From Pseudomonas bijieensis (GTDB lineage: Bacteria > Pseudomonadota > Gammaproteobacteria > Pseudomonadales > Pseudomonadaceae): a stretch of 64,000 bases of DNA. The first letter of the stretch is position 1; every line of letters begins with the position of its first letter. Shown here in pieces: positions 37,909-47,458 of this stretch. The position numbers and the translations under genes were made by a program. Location: NCBI RefSeq assembly GCF_013347965.1, contig NZ_CP048810.1:5951501-6015500 (forward strand), read 5' to 3'. The notes beneath the pieces were generated by a model that did not search any database, had not been told where the DNA came from, and saw nothing but the letters and a program-made list of their open reading frames with translations.

Positions 37909-39810
37909 CTAGTTCACCCAGCGCTGCAGAATCTGCTGCAGATCGATCCTTTTGAACGGCTTGGCCAGGTAATCGTTCATGCCCGCCGCGAGGCAGGCTT
38001 CGCGGTCGCCCTGCAACGCGTTGGCCGTCAGGGCGATGATGGGCACCTCGCCGCAGCCCGGCAACTGACGGATCTGCCGCGTGGCTTCGTAGCCATCGAT
38101 GATGGGCAGCCGGCAATCCATGAGGATCGCCTCGAAAATCAGGCTTTCGGCGCTGCGTACCGCCTGGGCGCCGTCGGTGGCGACACTGACGGTGAAGCCC
38201 AGGCTGCGCAGCATGGCTTCGATCACCGTCTGATTGACCGGATTGTCCTCCACCAGCAACACGTTGCGGCCTTCGCCGTCGCCGCTGCCGACGGCCAGTC
38301 GTGGCGCCAGGGGCGTTGGCGTCTGGCGCGACAGGGCCAGCGGGATCTCGAGGGTGAACACCGAGCCCCGACCTTCTTCGCTCTGGGCCCGCAGTGTGCC
38401 GCCCATGCGTTCGGCCAGGGTACGGGCGATCGGCAGGCCCAGGCCAGTGCCGCCGTAGCGCCGGGAGATCGAACTGTCGGCCTGCTGGAAGGCATCGAAC
38501 ATGCGCTCCAGGCTCTCGGCCGGGATACCGATGCCACTGTCGCGCACCGTGCAGGTGAACCACAGCAGTTCGTGGTCCAGGGCTTGCCATTGGCATTGCA
38601 CGGTGACGCGGCCTTGCTCGGTGAATTTCAGGGCGTTGCCGATCAGGTTCACCAGAATCTGCCGTATCCGCGTCGGATCGCCCTGGACCTGCAGGGCCTG
38701 CATGTCGTCCGGGACCAGCAAGTCCAGGCCCAGCTTGCGCTGCGCGGCGCTGTGCTGAAAAGACTGCGCGCAACTGCCCACCAGCTCCGCCAGGTTGAAC
38801 GGGATGTGCTCCAGTTCCAGGGCCGAGCGTTCGATGCGCGAGAAGTCGAGGATGTCGTTGATCACCTTCAGCAGGTGTTCGGTGGATTCTGACGCCAGCG
38901 CCGTGTACTCGTGCTGCTCGTCGGTCATGCGGGTGGTTTCCAGCAGCTGCAGCATGCCCAGTACGCCGTTCATGGGCGTGCGCAGTTCATGGCTCATCAT
39001 CGCCAGGAACTCGGACTTTGCGCTGTTGGCTTTTTCGGCCTCTTCGCGGGTCTTGATCAGTTGAGCCATGGCCTGGTGCTGTTCGCGGCTGGCTTGCTCC
39101 AGACCGCCGGCCAGGTTGTTGATGTGCCGCGACAAGGCCCCCAGTTCGGCGTCATCGACGATGGGCAGTGGGGTGCTGTAGTCGCCTTGCTGGATGGCCT
39201 TGACCGCATTGCCGATGTCGCGGATCGGCCGTGACAGGTTGGTTGCCAGCCGACGCGCCACCAGGAAGGTGAACAACAGGGCGAACAGCGCCAGGATCGC
39301 GGCCTTGAACAGGATCTCCTGCTGTCGCTGACTGAAGGCGTCGCTGGACATGCCGACGATCACGCGGCCCAGGTAGTCTTCGCCGGACGCCTCGACGGAT
39401 GTGCTGTTGCCCTGCAGGAAATCATTGTTCAGGGCAATGCGCTGCAGGCGCACCGGGGCCTGGAAGACTTCGATCTGCTGGGCGCGGCTGCGGGTTTGTT
39501 CGGGTTGTTCGACGTACACCAAGACTTTGTCGGTACTGTCCTGGACCTCCAGGAAGCGCACGTGTGGGGTCGCCAGGGTCGCGGTGAGCAGGCTTTCCAG
39601 GACTTCGTTGTTGCCGGAAATCACCCCGTACTCCGTGGCGGGAGCCAGTTGGTTGGCGATCAGTTGCCCGGTGTGATTGAGTTCCTGGCGCAAGTCCTGG
39701 ATCCGCACGAAGGTAAAGAAGCTGATCAGCAGCACGGTCAGCAGCAACGCCGGGCCGAGGGCGATGAGCTGGGTACGGGTGTTGATGTCCCAACGGCGAC
39801 GCAAGGTCAT
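37909..39810 (-). CDS. Hybrid sensor histidine kinase/response regulator (PA1611-like)
   Basis: This 633-residue protein has TM1 (about 15-35), a periplasmic sensor of roughly 130 residues resembling the CHASE8/GacS-type region (GQLIANQLAPATEYGV), TM2 (about 168-185), HAMP (to about 240), HisKA with H274 (MSHELRTPMNG), HATPase (N392, DSGIGIP, GGTGLGLPIA) and a receiver domain with D565 (MDCRLP) and K617. It has no Hpt domain, so phosphate must go to a separate HptB-like protein. Beside fabA it matches the position of PA1611, which in P. aeruginosa acts with RetS and HptB. Its start overlaps the upstream binding-protein gene (ATGA), suggesting it senses through that protein. Confidence 0.9.
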   Translation of the reverse strand: MTLRRRWDINTRTQLIALGPALLLTVLLISFFTFVRIQDLRQELNHTGQLIANQLAPATEYGVISGNNEVLESLLTATLATPHVRFLEVQDSTDKVLVYVEQPEQTRSRAQQIEVFQAPVRLQRIALNNDFLQGNSTSVEASGEDYLGRVIVGMSSDAFSQRQQEILFKAAILALFALLFTFLVARRLATNLSRPIRDIGNAVKAIQQGDYSTPLPIVDDAELGALSRHINNLAGGLEQASREQHQAMAQLIKTREEAEKANSAKSEFLAMMSHELRTPMNGVLGMLQLLETTRMTDEQHEYTALASESTEHLLKVINDILDFSRIERSALELEHIPFNLAELVGSCAQSFQHSAAQRKLGLDLLVPDDMQALQVQGDPTRIRQILVNLIGNALKFTEQGRVTVQCQWQALDHELLWFTCTVRDSGIGIPAESLERMFDAFQQADSSISRRYGGTGLGLPIARTLAERMGGTLRAQSEEGRGSVFTLEIPLALSRQTPTPLAPRLAVGSGDGEGRNVLLVEDNPVNQTVIEAMLRSLGFTVSVATDGAQAVRSAESLIFEAILMDCRLPIIDGYEATRQIRQLPGCGEVPIIALTANALQGDREACLAAGMNDYLAKPFKRIDLQQILQRWVN

Positions 39811-40739
39811 GGTCGGTGTTCTCCTTCGGCCAACGTTGCCGCGACGGATTCGGCGTCAATCGGTTCGATCCCCAGTGAGCGGGAGACCTGCCGGTTGCCC
39901 AGGACTTTGAAGCGGTCTGGATACAGCGTGCGCGGCCAGGTCGTGGCGGGGCGGTCGAGCAACTCGTCGAGAATCGCCAGCCAGTCTTGTTGGTCGCTGT
40001 AGGTACTGGCCAGGCTGCCGGCCTTGACGAAGGCGGCGCTGGGCCCGATCAGGGCGCGTTGACGGGCATAGCTGCTGAGCAGCAGGTTCTTTACGGTCTT
40101 GGGGTTGTACAAGTCGGGGTCGTCGAGGCCCAACAGCACGTCGCTCTGGCCCAGCAGGTTGTGCAGGGGGCGGCTGTCGTTGGTGTCGTCCCAGCGTTCG
40201 CTGACGATGGCCAGGCCCAGTGGTGCCGCGGCTTGTTGGATGTCCTTGAGCAGGAATTCGCTGTGGGTGTCGTAAAGCACGCCGACGCGTCGCACTTGCG
40301 GCAGGATGGTGCGGATCAGCCGTAATTGCCGCGCCATCGGTGGATCGCTCCACAGCAGGCTCAGGTGAGCCGGCGTCGTCTCGCCCAGGCGGTCGCGGGC
40401 TTGCTGGCGGCTGATACGCAATACCAGGGTGGCCGGTCCCCGGGCGTCTTGCAGGCGCCAGTCGAGGCTGGGCAGGTCAAGCAGGACCAGGCGGATATTG
40501 CCCGGCAACTTGTCTGGTGCCGGTAGATTGGCCAGCGGGGTAAACCGCACGCTGTCTTCGGGGCGCAGGGCTTTCAGGGCCTGGGTGAAAGACTGCACGC
40601 CGGGGCTGTCCGCGGCACCGGTCAACAGGACTTCGGCCGCCCTAGCCTGGATGGGCGCCAGCCACGCAGCAAACACCAGGCATAGCGCCAGCGTCAGGCG
40701 GCCATGAAATGGCGACTTGCGGAGTGGATGCCGAGACAT
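39807..40739 (-). CDS. Periplasmic binding protein (ABC_sub_bind-like), middle of receptor-kinase operon
   Basis: This 310-residue protein has a signal peptide (to about residue 35, ...IQARAAE) and the two-lobed ABC_sub_bind fold (related to LivJ/AraF-type): LLTGAADSPGVQSFTQALK, RRVGVLYDTHSEFLLKDIQQAA and VLLGLDDPDLYNPKTVKNLLLSSYARQRALIGPSAAFVKAGSLAS. No permease or ATPase is adjacent. It abuts the TonB receptor gene with no spacer and overlaps the kinase gene by 4 bases. A role as soluble ligand sensor for the kinase is inferred. The ligand is unknown. Confidence 0.8.
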   Translation of the reverse strand: MSRHPLRKSPFHGRLTLALCLVFAAWLAPIQARAAEVLLTGAADSPGVQSFTQALKALRPEDSVRFTPLANLPAPDKLPGNIRLVLLDLPSLDWRLQDARGPATLVLRISRQQARDRLGETTPAHLSLLWSDPPMARQLRLIRTILPQVRRVGVLYDTHSEFLLKDIQQAAAPLGLAIVSERWDDTNDSRPLHNLLGQSDVLLGLDDPDLYNPKTVKNLLLSSYARQRALIGPSAAFVKAGSLASTYSDQQDWLAILDELLDRPATTWPRTLYPDRFKVLGNRQVSRSLGIEPIDAESVAATLAEGEHRP

Positions 40740-42863
40740 CTAGAACGACAACTCCGCGCTGAAGTACACGACATGGCGGGAGTCGTAGCGGTTGTCGCTG
40801 AAGGTGGTGGGCTGGTTGTCCAGGCGTTGTTGCAGGACCCCCGCCAATTCCAGGCTGGCCTTGCCCAGGGGGATACGCCGGGCGAGGCGGGTGTCCACCC
40901 GTTCGAAGCGATAGCCGTTCAGGGCGTCGGCGCCGTAATAGAACAGCGCGCTGTTCCAGCCCTGGCCCCAGTCCCGTAGCCAACCGGCCGAGCCGCTGTT
41001 GCGGGCGGTCAGTTGCTCGTCGAGGGGGTTGCTGGCCTGGGCATCGACATAGGCGTAGGTCAGGCGCAGACGGTCGGCGCTGGTCACACGCCAGTCGAAC
41101 TGGGTTTCGGCCCCGGAAAACTGGGATTGGTTGGCGTTGCTGGCGATGTACTGATTGTTGCGCAGCGGCTCGCTGATCATGCCGGTGATTTCGTCATGAA
41201 ACAGTTTCACGTCGACCGCCAGCCCCAGGTCCACGAAATAACCGTTGTAGCCCAGTTCCCGGGAGCGCATGTGCTCTTGTTCCAGGTTGCCCGGGCCGCG
41301 CGTCCGGACGAAGTAACGGGCACTGTTCTGGCCGAAGGCGGCGGGTTGCAGGTTGGTGACCTGATAGCTCCAGTTGACGTTGTTCTCGAACATGTCCGGG
41401 GAGCGCACAGCTTCGGAGTACACCGCCCGCAGGCCGTGGCGCGGGGTGATCAGGTAGTTGACCGCGACCCGTGGAGTCAGCGAGCTGCCGGTCAGGCGGG
41501 TGTCTTCGAACATCGCGCCGCCCTGCAACAGCCAATGCTCGGTGGCCCGCCATTCGAGCTGCCCGAACAGGCGCCAGGTGGTGTCGTCCAGGGTGCCGTT
41601 GAAGTACGTCTCCGAGTCGGCCCGGTCGTAGCGATAGTTGGCCCCAGTGACCAGGCGCAGGCTGTCGGACAGGCTCAGGGTGTCCTGGATCTCCAGGTCG
41701 TAACGCGATTCCCGGGCGCTCTGGTCGATATCGCCGCACAGGGTTTGCGAGGCGCCGTTGCGCCACTGGTCGAGCACCTGATTGGCCAACGCCTGTTCCT
41801 GTGGCGTGCCGGCTGGCGCGCCGCTGTTGATGTAGCTGGGGATATTGCGCGCCAGCTTCTCGGCATAGTAGGGGTTGAGTTGCCACAGGTCGGTCAGTTG
41901 CGGGCTGAAGGACACCTCGGCATCGCAGGCGCGCCAGGTCTGCTGGCGATCCCAGTGTTGAATCGAGCCTTGTACATAAACGCTGTGGTCGGGGTCCAGA
42001 TCGAGGTTCCAGCGCAGCGAGCCGGCGTAGTCCTTGGCGATGACGTCAGAGTTATCCCCGGCGGCGGTAATCCCGGCAAACACGGGGCGGTAGGTATAGG
42101 GCCGCTGGTTGGTCCCGTCCTTGGCGTTCAATTGCCAGTCGATGCTCTGTCGTTCGTCCAGGGTCTGGCTGACGGACAAGTTGAAGCGGTTCAGGCGACG
42201 ACTGTCGCGGTAATCGGCGCCGTTGCGGTCGCTGTCAAAGCCATCGTCTTCCTGGCCGGACAGCGACAGCCGAAGGTCGCCGCCTTCCCAGCCGCTACCC
42301 TGGCTGGCGTACCAGTCGCTGATGCCGCGTTGGCCCCGGGTGATTTTCAGCCGGGTGCCGTGGCTGTCGGCGGGGGCGCGGGTGATGATGTTGACCACTG
42401 CCATCAGTGCGTTGGCGCCGTAGCTGACGGTGTTGGGCCCGCGAAAGACTTCGATCCGCTCGATGTCTTCCATGGCCACCGGGATGTCGCTCCAGTCTAC
42501 CGTTGCCAACCCGGCGCGATACACCGAGCGGCCATCGATCAGCACCTGCATGCGGCGGGCTTCGCTGGCGTTGGTGCCGTGGTAGTTCACGGTGGCCTGG
42601 TTGCCGCTGATGTTGCCGACCATCATGCCCGGCACCAGGCGCAGCAGTTCGCTGATATCGCGGGCGCCGCTGGCCTTGATCAACTCGCTGTCGAGCACGG
42701 TCATGCTGCCCGGCACCGCCGCTGGCGATTGCTTCAGGCGCGTGGCCGTCAGCACCTGGGGCAGGGGCTGGCTGTCCACGAACAAGTCGTCGCCTAGCAC
42801 TGGCGGGCTGATGATCAGTGCCAATAACAGGGACGAACCTGGACGGGAGGGGCCAACGGACAC
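40740..42863 (-). CDS. TonB-dependent outer-membrane receptor
   Basis: This 707-residue receptor has a signal peptide (to about residue 25), a TonB-box-like LPQVLTATRL near the mature N-terminus, a plug domain (DISELLRLVPGMMVGNI; EARRMQVLIDGRSVYRAGL; DIERIEVFRGPNTVSYGANALMAVVNIITR) and a 22-strand barrel ending in the outer-membrane signature ELSF. Two cysteines (WRACDAE and TLCGDID) may form a disulfide in an outer loop. It resembles colicin I/vitamin B12-type receptors more than siderophore receptors, but no ligand can be assigned. First gene of the three-gene operon ending in a hybrid kinase. Confidence 0.9.
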   Translation of the reverse strand: MSVGPSRPGSSLLLALIISPPVLGDDLFVDSQPLPQVLTATRLKQSPAAVPGSMTVLDSELIKASGARDISELLRLVPGMMVGNISGNQATVNYHGTNASEARRMQVLIDGRSVYRAGLATVDWSDIPVAMEDIERIEVFRGPNTVSYGANALMAVVNIITRAPADSHGTRLKITRGQRGISDWYASQGSGWEGGDLRLSLSGQEDDGFDSDRNGADYRDSRRLNRFNLSVSQTLDERQSIDWQLNAKDGTNQRPYTYRPVFAGITAAGDNSDVIAKDYAGSLRWNLDLDPDHSVYVQGSIQHWDRQQTWRACDAEVSFSPQLTDLWQLNPYYAEKLARNIPSYINSGAPAGTPQEQALANQVLDQWRNGASQTLCGDIDQSARESRYDLEIQDTLSLSDSLRLVTGANYRYDRADSETYFNGTLDDTTWRLFGQLEWRATEHWLLQGGAMFEDTRLTGSSLTPRVAVNYLITPRHGLRAVYSEAVRSPDMFENNVNWSYQVTNLQPAAFGQNSARYFVRTRGPGNLEQEHMRSRELGYNGYFVDLGLAVDVKLFHDEITGMISEPLRNNQYIASNANQSQFSGAETQFDWRVTSADRLRLTYAYVDAQASNPLDEQLTARNSGSAGWLRDWGQGWNSALFYYGADALNGYRFERVDTRLARRIPLGKASLELAGVLQQRLDNQPTTFSDNRYDSRHVVYFSAELSF

Positions 42864-43062
42864 GGCACAACCTTTGATAATGGGAGGATGGCGGGCATGT
42901 TAACCGAGCTGAACGACTTTTCCATTCACGTTGACAGCATTTTCCTAGGAATTGATGGTCAGCTTCCTACAGCTGGCGGTAATTGTTGCCGGGGCTGGTC
43001 GCGACCTGGCCGCTCCGTATAATGCCCCGCATTGCCACTTGGTATGGATGAACGGATTGCAT

Positions 43063-44088
43063 ATGACTGAACAGCGCCCGATTGCGGTCCTGGGGGGCGG
43101 AAGTTTCGGTACCGCCGTGGCTAACCTGCTGGCCGAGAATGGTCACCCGGTGCGCCAGTGGATGCGTGACCCGGAGCAGGCCGAGGCCATCCGGGTCAAC
43201 CGCGAGAACCCGCGTTACCTGAAGGGCATCAAGATCCGCCCGGAAGTGGAACCGGTGACTGACTTGCAGGCAACCCTGGAGGGTAGCGACCTGTTCTTCG
43301 TCGCCTTGCCGTCCAGCGCCTTGCGTTCGGTACTGGCGCCCTATGCCGAGCGCTTGAGCGGCAAGCTGTTGGTGAGCCTGACCAAGGGCATCGAAGCCCA
43401 GACCTTCAAGCTGATGAGCGAGATTCTCGAAGAAATCGCCCCCAAGGCCCGGATCGGTGTGATCTCCGGGCCGAACCTGGCACGGGAAATCGCCGAGCAC
43501 GCCCTGACCGCCACGGTGGTCGCCAGTGAAGATGAAGAGCTGTGCCAACGGGTCCAGGCCGCCTTGCATGGCCGCACCTTTCGGGTCTACGCCAGTGCCG
43601 ACCGTTTCGGTGTGGAACTGGGCGGGGCGTTGAAGAACGTCTATGCGATCATTGCCGGCATGGCGGTGGCGCTGGGCATGGGCGAGAACACCAAGAGCAT
43701 GCTGATCACCCGTGCGCTGGCGGAAATGACCCGTTTCGCCGTCAGCCAGGGCGCCAATCCGATGACCTTCCTGGGACTGGCCGGCGTGGGCGACCTGATC
43801 GTCACCTGTTCCTCGCCCAAGAGTCGCAATTACCAGGTCGGTTTTGCCCTCGGCCAAGGCTTGAGTCTCGATGAGGCCGTGTCGCGCCTGGGTGAAGTGG
43901 CCGAAGGGGTCAACACCCTCAAGGTGCTCAAGGCAAAATCCCAGGAGGCGGGAGTGTACATGCCGCTGGTCGCCGGGCTGCACGCGATTCTGTTCGAAGG
44001 GCGCACGCTTGAACAGGTGATCGAGCTGTTGATGCGTGGCGAACCGAAGACCGACGTCGATTTCATTTCCACCAGCGGTTTCAATTGA
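43063..44088 (+). CDS. gpsA: Glycerol-3-phosphate dehydrogenase [NAD(P)+]
   Basis: This 341-residue enzyme reduces dihydroxyacetone phosphate to sn-glycerol 3-phosphate for phospholipid synthesis. It shows the Rossmann loop [19 protein letters not shown] (from residue 9), [11 protein letters not shown] and the catalytic lysine in [20 protein letters not shown] 43063 matches the family start; the longer frame upstream is noncoding. It heads gpsA-DUF4389-sixA. Confidence 0.96.
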   Translation: MTEQRPIAVLGGGSFGTAVANLLAENGHPVRQWMRDPEQAEAIRVNRENPRYLKGIKIRPEVEPVTDLQATLEGSDLFFVALPSSALRSVLAPYAERLSGKLLVSLTKGIEAQTFKLMSEILEEIAPKARIGVISGPNLAREIAEHALTATVVASEDEELCQRVQAALHGRTFRVYASADRFGVELGGALKNVYAIIAGMAVALGMGENTKSMLITRALAEMTRFAVSQGANPMTFLGLAGVGDLIVTCSSPKSRNYQVGFALGQGLSLDEAVSRLGEVAEGVNTLKVLKAKSQEAGVYMPLVAGLHAILFEGRTLEQVIELLMRGEPKTDVDFISTSGFN

Positions 44089-44118
44089 ACCGCTATTGAT
44101 CGCAAGCAGGAGCGAGCC

Positions 44119-44466
44119 ATGAACGATCCGCAAGGGCAACCCCAATACGAATCCATCCTGCTGCGTGTGCTGTGGATGGTGATTTATCTGCTGGTCTGGC
44201 AGGTGGCGCAATTCATCCTCGGTGCCGTGGTGCTGGTGCAATTGATCTATCGGCTGATCTACGGCGCGCCCAGTGCCAGCCTGATGAATTTCGGCGACAG
44301 CCTGAGCCAGTTCCTGGCCCAGATCGGCCGTTTCGGCACTTTCCACAGCGACCAGAAACCCTGGCCGTTCGCGGACTGGCCGACTCCGCGCACGCCTGAA
44401 GGCGAAGCCCCTCACACCGTGGCACCGGCTCCGCATCCCGTTCGGGACGAGGAACCGAAGCTATGA
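44119..44466 (+). CDS. DUF4389 membrane protein
   Basis: This 115-residue inner-membrane protein has one clear long hydrophobic stretch (about residues 13-40, LLRVLWMVIYLLVWQVAQFILGAVVLVQ) and the DUF4389 tail FGDSLSQFLAQIGRFGTFHSDQKPWPFADWP. Function unknown. Its gene sits 30 bases after gpsA and overlaps sixA by 4 bases. Confidence 0.85.
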   Translation: MNDPQGQPQYESILLRVLWMVIYLLVWQVAQFILGAVVLVQLIYRLIYGAPSASLMNFGDSLSQFLAQIGRFGTFHSDQKPWPFADWPTPRTPEGEAPHTVAPAPHPVRDEEPKL

Positions 44467-44915
44467 AATTGTGGGTATTGCGCCATGGTGAGGCTGAGCC
44501 GTACGGTGCCCGTCCCGATCCGGAGCGGGCCCTGACGGCTCACGGTCGCGAGGAAGTGTTGCGCAGTGCCGCGCATTTGATCGGCCAGCCGCTGACCGCC
44601 ATTTACGCCAGCCCCTATTTGCGCGCCCAGCAGACCGCACAACTGGTGCGCGAAGCGCTGGGTTTTCAGCCTGAGCTGATCACGGTGAACTGGCTCACGC
44701 CGGACACCCGGCCGCAAAAAGTCCTGGAGCGCCTCGAGGACCAGGACAATGTGCTGCTGGTCAGCCATAACCCTTTGGTGGGCAGCCTGCTGGGCTTTCT
44801 GCAACACGGCCACCTGCAACACCCCGAGCAAGTGCAAACCGCCGGGCTGGCTGAGCTGGAAGGCGACATGCCGCTGGCCGGAACGATGAGGCTCAAAGGG
44901 ATCAGGCATCCCTGA
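44463..44915 (+). CDS. sixA: Phosphohistidine phosphatase
   Basis: This 150-residue histidine phosphatase of the phosphoglycerate mutase superfamily removes phosphate from histidine phosphotransfer proteins. The catalytic RHGEAEPYG includes H8, and the second histidine lies in VSHNPLVGSLLGF. In E. coli SixA acts on ArcB and on the nitrogen phosphotransfer system; the target here is unknown. It is last in gpsA-DUF4389-sixA. The nearby hybrid kinases make a phosphorelay target possible. Confidence 0.92.
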   Translation: MKLWVLRHGEAEPYGARPDPERALTAHGREEVLRSAAHLIGQPLTAIYASPYLRAQQTAQLVREALGFQPELITVNWLTPDTRPQKVLERLEDQDNVLLVSHNPLVGSLLGFLQHGHLQHPEQVQTAGLAELEGDMPLAGTMRLKGIRHP

Positions 44916-44967
44916 ACCGGTCGATGGCAGCACTGGGCAAAACAACAATCACACAGGAAGGGCAACG

Positions 44968-45411
44968 ATGAGTCTGTGGCGCACCACCCCCAACATCGAG
45001 CAACTGAACGCCGCCGGTAGAAACACCATCAGCGAAGTGCTGGACATTCGTTTCGAGTCTTTCGACGACGAATCCCTGACCGCCAGCATGGTGGTCGATC
45101 AGCGCACCCACCAGCCGTTCGGCCTGCTGCATGGCGGTGCTTCGGTGGTGCTGGCCGAAACGGTCGGGTCCATGGCCGCCTATCTCTGTGTCGATGCCAG
45201 CAAGTTCTATTGCGTGGGCCTGGAAATCAATGCCAACCATCTGCGCGGCGTGCGCAGCGGACGGGTGACCGCCACGGCCCGGATGGTTCATCTGGGCCGC
45301 ACCACCCAGGTCTGGGACATCCGCCTGGTCAATGACGAGGGCAAGGTCAACTGCGTGTCGCGCCTGACCATGGCGGTGGTGCCGCTGGGCGAGCAACCGC
45401 CGGCGCGTTGA
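44968..45411 (+). CDS. Hotdog-fold thioesterase (YdiI/EntH-like)
   Basis: This 147-residue protein shows the hotdog catalytic helix QPFGLLHGGASVVLAETVGSMAA with the catalytic glutamate, and GLEINANHLRGVRSGRVTATA. The family includes YdiI (1,4-dihydroxy-2-naphthoyl-CoA hydrolase) and EntH. Pseudomonas makes ubiquinone rather than menaquinone, so a general acyl-CoA proofreading role is more likely. AAGGGC precedes the ATG. Confidence 0.87.
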   Translation: MSLWRTTPNIEQLNAAGRNTISEVLDIRFESFDDESLTASMVVDQRTHQPFGLLHGGASVVLAETVGSMAAYLCVDASKFYCVGLEINANHLRGVRSGRVTATARMVHLGRTTQVWDIRLVNDEGKVNCVSRLTMAVVPLGEQPPAR

Positions 45412-45433
45412 TGCTCTAGTGGGATGCAATCCT

Positions 45434-45553
45434 GTGGTGAGGGGATTTTCTGTGGGAGCAAGGCTTGCCCGCGATGGAGTCGACGCGCAACACCTGATCC
45501 ACCCCAGCGTCTGCATCGCGGGCAAGCCTTGCTCCCACAAGTCTCCTCGCCAC
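45434..45553. repeat. Nested REPIN: family C inside remnants of family B
   Basis: An inverted pair of a third family (GTGGGAGCAAGGCTTGCCCGCGAT, 45452-45538) lies between half-elements of family B (GTGGTGAGGGGATTT at 45434 and TCCTCGCCAC ending 45553). One element therefore seems to have entered another. Confidence 0.7.
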
Positions 45554-45686
45554 ATGGGGCAGTGCTCACAGCTTGATAGCCCCATAGCCCAACCCCGACT
45601 GTCATCATTCCTGTCAGTTACGGTCATTGCCGTGCCGTCGGGTTCTGCGGACAATCTGCCCCAGTTCCCCCAATGGATCGGCTGTC

Positions 45687-46481
45687 ATGTCGCAACAGAT
45701 ATTTTTCACCCACGCCAATGGTTTTCCTTCGGCCACCTACGGCAAGCTGTTCGCTGCCCTGGCGCCGCAGTACCAGGTCGCGCATCTGGAGTTGCACGGG
45801 CATGACCCGCGTTTCCCGGTGGACGATAACTGGCACAACCTGGTGGATGAACTGATCCATCACCTGGAACAGCAACCGGCGCCGGTATGGGGCGTCGGGC
45901 ATTCCCTGGGTGGTGTGCTGCACCTGCACGCGGCGTTGCGTTGCCCACAGCTGTATCGCGGCGTGGTCATGCTCGATTCGCCGGTGCTGACCCGTACCGA
46001 CCAGTGGGTGATCCTGGCCGCCAAGCGCCTGGGTTTCATCGACCGCCTGACCCCGGCTGGACGGACCCTGGGGCGGCGTGAGGAGTTTGCTGACCTGGCG
46101 TCGGCCCGAGAGTATTTTGCCGGCAAGACCCTGTTCCGCGGTTTTGACCCGGAATGCTTCGACGCCTACTTGCAACACGGGTTGCAACAAGTCGGCGACC
46201 GGTTGCGGTTGCGCTTTGACCCCGCCACTGAAATCAGTATCTACCGCGGCGTGCCGCACACCAGTCCCGGGCGACCCCGCAAGCTCAAGGTGCCGCTGGC
46301 GGTGGTGCGCGGCCGGCAGAGTCGGGTGGTGATGCGTCATCACACCCGTTCGGTGGGGCGCATGCCCCATGGCGAGTCCCTGAGCATGCCCGGCGGTCAT
46401 ATGTTCCCCCTCGAACGTCCACAGGACACGGCCAACCTGCTCAAGAACCTGTTCCAGCGTTGGGAAGGGCGCAGCGCATGA
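45687..46481 (+). CDS. Alpha/beta hydrolase (PA1621-like)
   Basis: This 264-residue hydrolase shows the oxyanion HANGFPSATYGKLFAAL, the nucleophile elbow GVGHSLGGVLHLHAAL and the final histidine in MPGGHMFPLERP. Cytoplasmic; substrate unknown. ATG 45687 gives the compact family start. It overlaps the next hydrolase gene by 4 bases (ATGA). Position resembles PA1621-PA1622 downstream of gpsA in P. aeruginosa. Confidence 0.87.
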   Translation: MSQQIFFTHANGFPSATYGKLFAALAPQYQVAHLELHGHDPRFPVDDNWHNLVDELIHHLEQQPAPVWGVGHSLGGVLHLHAALRCPQLYRGVVMLDSPVLTRTDQWVILAAKRLGFIDRLTPAGRTLGRREEFADLASAREYFAGKTLFRGFDPECFDAYLQHGLQQVGDRLRLRFDPATEISIYRGVPHTSPGRPRKLKVPLAVVRGRQSRVVMRHHTRSVGRMPHGESLSMPGGHMFPLERPQDTANLLKNLFQRWEGRSA

Positions 46482-47329
46482 GTGTGGTCGAGGAAGTCCG
46501 CCTGAGCCTGCCTCACATCGAGCTGGCGGCCCACTTGTTCGGCCCGGAAGACGGGCTGCCGGTGATTGCCCTGCACGGTTGGCTGGACAACGCCAACAGC
46601 TTCGCCCGCCTGGCGCCCAGGCTCGAGGGCCTGCGAGTGATTGCCCTGGACATGGCCGGCCATGGGCACTCCGGGCATCGACCAGCCGGTGCCGGCTATG
46701 CCCTCTGGGACTACGCCCATGATGTGCTGCAAGTCGCCGAACAACTGGGTTTGAAGCATTTCGCCCTGTTGGGGCATTCCATGGGCGCCATTGTGTCGCT
46801 GGTGCTGGCCGGTTCCCTGCCGGAACGGGTGACGCACCTGGGCTTGATCGACGGGGTGATTCCTCCTACAGCCAAAGGCGATAACGCCGCCGAACGCATG
46901 GGCATGGCCCTGCAGGCGCAGCTGGATTTGCAGCAAAAACGCAAGCCGGTCTACAAAACCCTCGACCGGGCCATCGAGGCGCGGATGAAGGGGCTGGTGG
47001 CGGTCAGCCGCGAGGCCGCCGAATTGCTGGCCCAACGCGGCCTGATGCCGGTGCCCGGGGGCTATACCTGGCGTACCGACAACCGCCTGACCCTGCCATC
47101 GCCCCTGCGCCTGACCGATGAACAGGCCATGGCATTCGTGGCGCGGGTCGCTTGTCCGGCGCATCTGGTGGTGGCGGCCGATGGCATGCTGGCCCAGCAC
47201 CCGGAGTTGCTGGAGCGTCTACCCTTCAGTCATGAGCAGTTGCCCGGCGGCCATCATTTGCACCTGAACGACGAGGCCGGTGCCGCGCTTGTAGCAGACT
47301 GTTTCAATCGGTTCTTCACCGTTCCTTGA
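46478..47329 (+). CDS. Alpha/beta hydrolase (PA1622-like)
   Basis: This 283-residue protein has the oxyanion segment LHGWLDNANSFARLAP, LDMAGHGHSGHRP, the nucleophile elbow LLGHSMGAIVSLVLAG and the final histidine in LPGGHHLHLND. The order and overlap with the preceding hydrolase suggest joint function, possibly on acyl-CoA or ester intermediates with the nearby thioesterase. The substrate is unknown. Confidence 0.87.
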   Translation: MSVVEEVRLSLPHIELAAHLFGPEDGLPVIALHGWLDNANSFARLAPRLEGLRVIALDMAGHGHSGHRPAGAGYALWDYAHDVLQVAEQLGLKHFALLGHSMGAIVSLVLAGSLPERVTHLGLIDGVIPPTAKGDNAAERMGMALQAQLDLQQKRKPVYKTLDRAIEARMKGLVAVSREAAELLAQRGLMPVPGGYTWRTDNRLTLPSPLRLTDEQAMAFVARVACPAHLVVAADGMLAQHPELLERLPFSHEQLPGGHHLHLNDEAGAALVADCFNRFFTVP

Positions 47330-47458
47330 CTTGCGCCGGGCAACTGTCGAGGCTGAGCGGGTTGAAAGGGAGACAACCATGACAGACCTCTGTTTAGCAG
47401 CCTCGCGCTGCATCGACGACGCCCGTTGCGTCCAAGCGTCCCAGGCCAAGCCGATCCA

